Source of the DNA: Alentia gelatinosa
Taxonomy: Eukaryota > Annelida > Polychaeta > Phyllodocida > Polynoidae
DNA length: 64,000 nt
Direction: 5' to 3'
NCBI GenBank assembly: GCA_950022655.1
Contig: OX465583.1
Coordinates: 38,713,894-38,777,893, forward strand
Shown here one piece after another: positions 48,901-57,900 of this stretch; within the stretch, counting starts at the first letter, position 1, and every line of letters begins with the position of its first letter. The position numbers and the translations under genes are program-made. The notes under the pieces were generated by a model. That model was given only the letters and a program-made list of their open reading frames with translations. It did no database searches and was not told where the DNA came from.

Positions 48901-51900
48901 ACATCTAAATGTTTGTGTCTTCTTTGTTTCATGACAAATGTCTTTAATTATACGTCTGACAGTGTTTCTTTTTATTGTCAAGCTTGGAATGTCTTTCTTG
49001 AATAGTATCAATATGCCATACGAATGGTACTCGCCGAAGTTATATATGGTATGAATCCCAACATTATAAAAACAATGCATTATCTTGTAACAGGACGTGC
49101 TCCAGAAACCATAAGTTCCATAAACCATACTTAATCAGGTCTGTAGAAAAACTCGTCTAATTTTTGTCGACATGACGTCTGAATCTAGGTTAATGCAGTG
49201 GAGAAGTGTCTTGCTATGTCACCAAGAATACCTTCACAACACCATCTGGTTCAGAAGCCTCCCGCAGCTTTAGGGCGATGTGCAGCTTAATTATCTTAAT
49301 TTTCCTTTCTTCAAATACCACATGAAATCGAGTTACTCGACTCTTTGTTATTAGCACCGCACTGGATCTAGAATATGCTAAAAATAGACACAGGACTGCT
49401 AACAATAATATCGGCTATCCGGACTGGGCAGGTGTTTTTCTTCCTTTGTTTTCTCATTTCTTTATTTTGGCTTCAACGCGAACTAGAAAATTAGGATAGA
49501 AGAATGTTTTTATGTTGCCAAAACTTGACTACAACGCACACTTTTGTTCAGATATTATCAGTTTCTGGAATGAATTAGGAATTTAAGATTCTTCGAAGTT
49601 GTTTCTTTAATAAGAGTTCCTCAGGAATGGCATGAAAAGTCGGGTGCTAATTAGTCCGCTACAGTTAAAAAAGGACAAAGTAGGTATCAGATTTAAAGTT
49701 AACATTAATATTCAATGACGGCACTAAATAGCGCGGCATTTCGTCAATATTTATTGTCATAGACGGACATACTGCATATCGAATTAAGATTTAGAAAACG
49801 TGGCTAATAACACTTCTGACCCCCAACCGATGCAAACAAACAAAAAAACAAAAAAAATGCATATCGAATTAACATCTCCATGACAACAACACACCGATTC
49901 ATCGCAAGTTCCAATCGCAGAAATGAGATGGCAAGACAGCATTATGGAGCGAATTCAAACCAAACTAATTCAACAGGCGAATAATTACTCGGGGACGTCT
50001 GGGCCCGTTTCTGTTTACGAGAACGGACAAACATGTTTGTGTCATGCCTTGCCTGATCAGATATGTCTAGACTACCTAAGTAGATTTTTCTGTCAGACAA
50101 CTAGGAACTCTAAAAAAAACCTGTCCCTGTACAAGTGCCTCGTTATAATCGCCTGAATATATTCAACGTTTGGAGAACATAGAGTAAAATGTTAGCCAAT
50201 GTTGTTAGTGATAACACGGTAAAGGCCCTCGAATTCAATTTCGTTCAATATGTAATAGCTGTCTTCAAATTTGTATTTGTGTACTTCTAGAGGAAGGAGT
50301 GCAGGAATTAGACTGGCTGCATCAGTGCAGGTTATTAACCTTTGAAGCCAGTACTTCTCCAAGCAGAGGCTCACATCGGAGGCTGCGTTGAAAGCCAGGT
50401 TTTATTTTTGATCCAGCATGTGAGAGAAAGCGTGTGACAACACTCCCCTCCCCCGGCCCTGCCCTTCCTCTCCTCCACGGCCATCTCCCGCCGCTATTTC
50501 TACACCTAGTCATCTTTGTGGAGGGACTCCTCGCCCACAGAGGAAACAGCAACAGCACGCTGATCAACAAATCCGTAAAAGATATATTTCTTAATTAAAT
50601 TTCACCCCCGCCCCCTCATCATTATATGAAAAGGCTGAAAATATTGATTATGATGGAAATTTTATTAACAATTCGCTGTTAAGGATTATACCCGATAAGA
50701 AATGCGTTCAGCATCGGTGTGCTATGCTCTGTCGTGCATATATCTCTTGGATTATCAATCCAACCCTGATGAAGGCCACATCTCCCTTGGCCGAAACGTA
50801 GGCGAATGGAATTGTTAATTATAAATTAAACCGCATGTATGAAAAAGAAGCACCCACATAAAAACTGAACACAGAAATATTGATGAGTAGTTGTTGGTCA
50901 TTTCCCATAGTCATGTATCTCTCTAGATTTACAGTGGGATTGAAGTAATTCTCCTGTTTATTGATAATTTCAGTGACCATCCCCGTACTGAAATGTGCTT
51001 ACAAACACACATGACTCACCTTTTGGGCAGGGCCCTGTGCACTTTTTACACTTGTTGTCGTTGTCCATGTCCATGTAGCCGCTGGGGCAGTCTCTAATAC
51101 ACTCCTTTTTATGCACTTTCCACTGCACTATCGGGTAGTGCGGGGAAGGGGCACGCTTGTTCTTGCAGTCAGCTTCCTTGATACACCGCCGGTTCATATA
51201 CTGTCAACGAGAAGCGGAAAACACAAATAAGTCACACCACCCTTATACTGTTTCCTTTATAGTTTTTTTGTCTTGTTTGTTTGTTTGATTTAACGTCAAC
51301 ATATCCCAATATATGCCCTTTCCGGACTTGCTCTAGGTTTAGCTCTTCTAACTTCTTTTACATCACTAGGGCTGTGATCGAATTTATGGGATGAATCCGG
51401 GTAAAAATCTGACCCCTACACATTTACTGATCTGAGTTCTTTTACTTCCCACACTATATAGACATGGTATGAGAAGGCACCTTTTATTTCCTATCAGTTA
51501 CATCCCCTTTTCAATATCTTAATCAATACATGGGTTAGTGAGTAATTTTCCTGTTTATTCTGTTATCTGTTTCTATCCATGCTTTTGCAGAATAGAAAAA
51601 TGCAAAGGTGAATGAGTGGATACAGAGGGAGAGGACGGAAAGATTCGCAAAAGATACACGTGCGGGAATGAAGCAGAACCATTTTCGTATAAACAAGCCT
51701 ATTAATGATAAATACAATTTGCTAGAAATTGAACAGCCTTAATTCATGTTCAGTAATCAATAAAAAAAATGTCGAGTCTACACTTCACTTAATTGTGTTT
51801 CAATTATATTCAGACCTAAATACTAATTACAGAAATTTATTAGGTTTGCGATGTTATTGGGCATTATGGTTTGGGTGAGTGACAATGATTGATCTCAATA

Positions 51901-54900
51901 TACCTTTTAGATATTCTTTACTGGGATAATCCTTTAGATTAACAGTTAAATCACCTAATTTGTTTCTCCCTTTCTAGAAACAGGGTTGGTTTTCTTTTTA
52001 TTCAGATTTTGTTCCGGGCAACAACAAGACAGATCGGACGTTATATGTAGAAACATGGGGGAATTCGAAACAAATCTGTGATCTGAAATCGAACCTTGGT
52101 ATGGTTTCCAAAGCAATCTGATATGACTATAGTGATTAGAGCAAGGTTATTCAATTTGAAGGTCTTGGGGGGAAACTAAAATGTATGGAATGGGCCCTTG
52201 AGAACAGGGTGACTGAAGCAATGATTGTCTGTATGTACTTGGGTTGACGCCCCATCGGATAATGACGGTAGAAGAGACCATCAGATACACAAGCTTATCG
52301 CTTGTGGGAACATTTCAGTCAAGACTTCGCAATATAGACAACAATGCCTATCAACTTTCAAAGATACGGGTCTGTTTAAGACGATGTAGTGCCACTATCA
52401 ATTTTGGAGCACTAACAGGTGAGAGAATATTTCTTCTAGTCTCAATTCACGTTATGGTTTCCATTAAGCCGATTGATGGGCTAAGAAAGATCTTTTCAGA
52501 TAGAATTTTGAGTTGGTAAAGGAAAGTGGTTTCCTGTCATTACATTACAATACCTCATTTAGATAAAGACCTGTCAATTGTCAGAGTGTGCTATTTCATG
52601 TCATATTGTGACATACTGTTATCGTTCTCTTTTAGGATAATGGCCAGATGGCTAGTTCAATCTGCGGTATGCGTAGCATGGAGGCTAATTTCAGCAGACG
52701 ACTTTTTCCCAGTGTCTCCATGGCAGCACATGTTATTCACGTGACTCGTCCTAAGGTAGCACTGGAGAAAAACACCTCCCCATGAACTGGAACGAATACG
52801 ACTACGACGCATACAGATGTTTTCTTATGAATTATGGCAATGAGACATTAAAAAACGGTAACAAAGCGAATACATCACACATACCGCAAATGTAAAACAA
52901 AGAACAACGACTACGAAGAAAGTAAATATTTTCCTATATGCGTGTTCCATTAAACTATTAGTGGACCTTTCCATGATATGAGAACAGGTACACACCGTTT
53001 TCATAGGAACTTTTAATAGGAAATTAAAATTTTCACAGAAAGGAATGCGAAACCTGGTACCACCGATGATGTGCTCCAGGCTGTTATAGATGTGATACCA
53101 GCGAAAGAAGCGTGAGTCAGAGCGACACAGATAGATGTGAGATAGATTGTAGAGTCATTAGACTGGCTAAACAGAAACCTGAGACCAGCTACATACACGC
53201 ATATGATTGGTAAAATAGACAAGAGACTGGTAACAAAGAAGTGACACTGGTAACAGAGAGACAAACTGGAAGATAGACAAGAGACTGGTAACACAAAGAC
53301 AAAAGACTGGTAACAAAGAAGTGACACTGGTGACAAAGAAGCAACACTTGTAACAGAGAGACAGTCTGGAATATAGACAAGAGACTGGTAACAAAAAACT
53401 GACACTGCTAACAAAGACTGGTAAGTTAGACGAGTGGTAAATTAGATAGACTGGTAAGTAAGACAGACTGGTAAATTACTAGACAAGAGACTGGTAACTG
53501 TGTGAGACTGGTAACAGAGAGTGAGGCTGGTGAGACAGATACATAAGACTAGTATTAAAGATAGACAAGAGACTGGTGACACAGAGACAACAGACTGGTG
53601 ACAAATAAGTGACACTGCTAACACAGGGATATACTGGTAAATTAGACAAGACACTGGTAACAAAGTGAGACTGGTAACAGGGAGTGAGGCTGGTAAGACA
53701 GATACATAAGACTAGTATTAAAGATAGACAAGAGACTGGAAATACTGAAAAATGAGACTGGTATCAGAGATACGCGACACTGGAGAGACTGACAATGGCG
53801 GTGGATAAAAAGAGACCGTACAGTGCACTATGCTTCGTGCCGCCGCTGATTCCGCGTGTGTTTTTATCGGAGTCGGTCACACCAGCGCTTTGCGTCCGAC
53901 GGCAGGCCGAGGACACGCACCCCCCCCCCCCCCCCGACACACACATACACGGCCCGTCAAACACACGGCCGACCCCCTCCCACACCCGCGTACTTTATGA
54001 TCTTGTTTACAACAAACCCGCGACGCGCGTCCACTCGACTTGCACGGGTCCCCGCGTGCGATTTGTCGCGTTCCGCTAGAGTGGAGGGAGGGGATGGCAG
54101 GCAGGAAGGGGCATGGAAGAGGGTGGGAATGGAGACAGGATCCGGGAGCTGAGGGGATTGGAACTGAAGAGATAACGGTAAAGTCCGAGGTGAACGAGGT
54201 AGAAAGGCGACAAGTGAATAAAGGGAGAAGACAGAAAAGACTAGAGAAACCAATGGTGGGGATAGAAAGCAAAAAAAAAAACAAGAGAGGGGGAGAAAAG
54301 AAGGTGAGGATGACAGGGGTGAATGTGAAGGAAAGGAGAGACAGAAGAAATTCGATGTGTCTGTATAACGTTCCAGAAGGACCCTAAGGGTATATAGGAG
54401 CCATCTCAGAGCTCAGCTTTTGTTGATGGTGATCGAATCTATGATATGTATTCAGGTAGAAATCGTTCCCCTACACATTTAACAAGGTGAGTAAGCTAAA
54501 AGGATTGGTAAGAAATCTCAGGTCAAGGCCAGATCAAAACTGTCACTACTGTTTAAAATATAAGGCAAGTTGACTCGTTCCACCAAATAGTGCCACGAAG
54601 AGCAGTATAGTAGACAAGATGCAGCGAGATGATATCAGACGAGACGCGACGAGAGAAATCCTTTCTTGTTTCGTTCTAGGTGTATCATTGGTTTTAGAGG
54701 GACTTGAGAAGGAAGCTAAGGAACACATGTGGTATAGTGAGTGATTGTGTGGGTTGAGTGTGTGTGTGTGTGTGGGGGGGTTGGGGGGTTGGCTTGTCAA
54801 GGGATTCCCCCTCCTCAAGTAACACACACCTGTCCCACCTACATTAAAAGTGCCCCCCTCCCAACACACACCTCAAAATCCCCTTTCCCCCAGCCCTTCC

Positions 54901-57900
54901 TCTTCTTGTACCAGCCATTCCAACCTATATTTTTTCACCCCAACTCAACCCCATCCTCCAGTGTTCTTCTAATCGGAACTCCTAGGACACTTGAAGGGAA
55001 GTACTTAAAAACCCACTGCCTCCTCCTCCTCCTCCTGTCTCTGCCCACCTTCCACGGCCAGTCGTTTACGCCCCGGCCTGGGCCCCCGTGTCGGGGTGCA
55101 GTGGGCGCGGTCTCGGTCTCGAGCACGTCTACGTTCGTCTGAGTGGCGCAGAGTTATGGAGAAAGTCCGACCAGTCAGGTAAACATGTTTGGTTTACCGA
55201 GACAGCCGTCGTGCCGGCCCTCCATCTGCTCCTGGCCGCCCTCCATCTATCGCTCTCGGCCCTCCATCTGCCGCTGTGAGCCCTCCACCCACCCTCCTTC
55301 CCTCTAACTGCCTCCCTCTACCAGGCGATTTTATACACAATTGTGAAAAATGGCCCGGGAATAAATAATTTGGTCTCCTAGCATAAAGATAATATAGTTG
55401 ACATTTACGGCTGGAATCGGTAAAGTTATAGGATGCACTTCGTATGCATTAGTGTCTACAGTTGATCTCCGACAGTGCCGGTTATTGCCAATTGAAGGAT
55501 TTATTCATAAATGAATGGACGTACAACAGTTTATGTGGGTCTCTATATGATGTTGAGTTGGCACTTTTATAGATCAACAAGAATTCTTCTCCAAGAAAGG
55601 AGCTTTTTGATCCGGTTTCTTCTTTCTCTCATTTTTTGTTTCAGATATTACATTGAATTCATGTTAAAATGACAGCTTAGTATGGGTGCTTCGTTAAGTC
55701 AAGATTTGCAAATTCCCAAATGTAGAACTTTGGTAAACACGGACAGTTTTCTAGGAAATTAATCTTTGGTTTTCGGAGCACAATATTTAATTGTGTCGAG
55801 TTCCGGGTATCCTTTTTCACGTGAATCTCATCCGGTCTCTCAACCACCCTCCTCACTCCTCCCCCTCCCCCTCCCACCCCACCTCCATCCCCCTCTGTTG
55901 TTGTTCTCCCACTGTCCGCTCAGCCCCCCTCCCCTTCACCCCTCCCTGTGTACCGTCTCCACCCGCCAATAAACGGCGGCCATTTCACACCGGTCTACTG
56001 ATCACGTGACACATTCAGAGAACGCCATCACGTGGATTGACTGCGCCTCACGTGCGTGCACGTTCTAGGAAACATACACATCAAATCCGCGTACCCAACC
56101 ACCCACCCCTGCTCTCCCTGAGCACAACACCCTCGACGTGTTTTTGGTAAGAGATAACAATGGCAGGAGCTAAGGGGTGTGGATGAGGCAGACCCTAGTC
56201 TATCCATTACCACTTGGCGATGATTACAAAGGATGTCCTCAAGCCAGACACAGCGTTGGAGGCATGTTTATTTGAGAAGGGTTGTTTTCATTTCATTTGA
56301 TCCGTGGGCTATGTGTAGCTATGTGTATATCTAGAAATTCTTATAATATCTTCTGTGGACGAGAATAGAGGCTAAGGGGAGGGGAAGGGACGTCAGGACC
56401 TGGTCAGCTGACCAAAATAAACTAAAATATTGATTCCAGAAAATGGGTAGCGCTAAAATCAGCCTGTGTTAGGTTCCCTCTTCACTTGGGCATGAGGTTT
56501 GTTTGTTTGGTTTGATTTTACGTCCAGTCAACCATTATTGGTCCTTTCCAGACTTTCTCAAGGTTCTTTTATACCACTAGGGTGGTGATCGAATCTATGT
56601 GATGAATTCAGGTAGAAATCTCACCCCTACACATTTACCGAGGTGAGAGTTCTTTTACTTCCCACACCACATAGACATGGTATGATGGGCATGAGGACAA
56701 TCCTCGCCACGTCGTTTATTAATACGTGTAGTCTACTTGATAATAGGTAATTATTCGAGTACTTACCTTGGTAAAAGTATGGAGGAGAATTGAGGTTCTA
56801 ACGAGCCTAGGGTAGCAGGGATACATGGAATTTCATAACTCTTTCACCATCTAATACCAGACATGTATCACATGCCGCCTCATTCTTGCAGAATGTGTCT
56901 ATCGGATTTTTATTAAGTCCTTTTTTGATATTTCTACACCCCTCCACTAAACCATAAGCTTTTAGCCGTCAGTGCAGATCGCTTGGACGTCATGGATAGT
57001 CAATAGGCCACAAAGCGTACCTTGCTTCCATATTATTCCGCCAGGAAATTTGGGGAGTTCCAGTGGGATCCGTAAAAATGGCGCTACTGTAGCCAGGGCA
57101 ATCTGTTGCATTAACACTTGAATTGCATTTTTGGAGACTTACCTTGGTGAGTGGAAGTAAAATCGAGATCTTACAAAGGACAATACGCAGTGTTGTAAGG
57201 GTCATCTAGTGTTTTGTTTGGCGTCGGGGCAACATGGCATCCCCTGTGACTGGATAGCTCCCTGCCCTTTAGAAATGAGGAAAAGATTGCGTCGCGCGGG
57301 GTACCACCTCCATCGTCTCTTTTTGCGAGGAACCAAGCACGCCAACAAAAAAAAACACCCCAACCATTTCCCATCTATCCCTACGACAGCCTCCTCTTGC
57401 CCTCCATGGTTATGCCAATTCCAACTAGTACTTTCTATTTTCCATCTAATAATTTCCTCATATTCCCTGTGGGTTCCTTAAGTAAATTTTGAAATCAATA
57501 CATTAAGTATCCTTAATTTCTGAAGGTAGCATTTAGAATAATGGATACCTGTAGTAGAATGCTGCCGAAGTTATTTTTCTTAATTAAAAACTTAATCAGA
57601 AATTCTATTGATTAAGTCCTAGTATTTAATGTAGTGTTTTTGTCACCCATGCTGGGAATAAACATGCATTCACTGAGCTTATACTTCAGTTGAATAAACA
57701 AAACGGAAGGATAGCTTGCCCTGTGAAAACCTGCCTGTCTCTGAGGCACTCAACACAAAATAGTGAAAGAAAACGTGGAACCACATTTTACAAACACCAG
57801 TATGAACAGGATTTGATACAAATCGCTTTAAAACATGTCCCTTTTGTTTAACACAGCTTACAACAGATCTCCATACGCACACTTACAAAACACCAGTGAA

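Noticed and set aside
53013..53663. Minus ORFs with repeated SLLPVSCL motifs resembling membrane segments
   Set aside because: All frames are periodic over a minisatellite; not a gene.
54040..54387. 115-residue Lys/Arg-rich plus ORF
   Set aside because: Purine-rich low-complexity DNA, next to a SINE; no splice or domain support.
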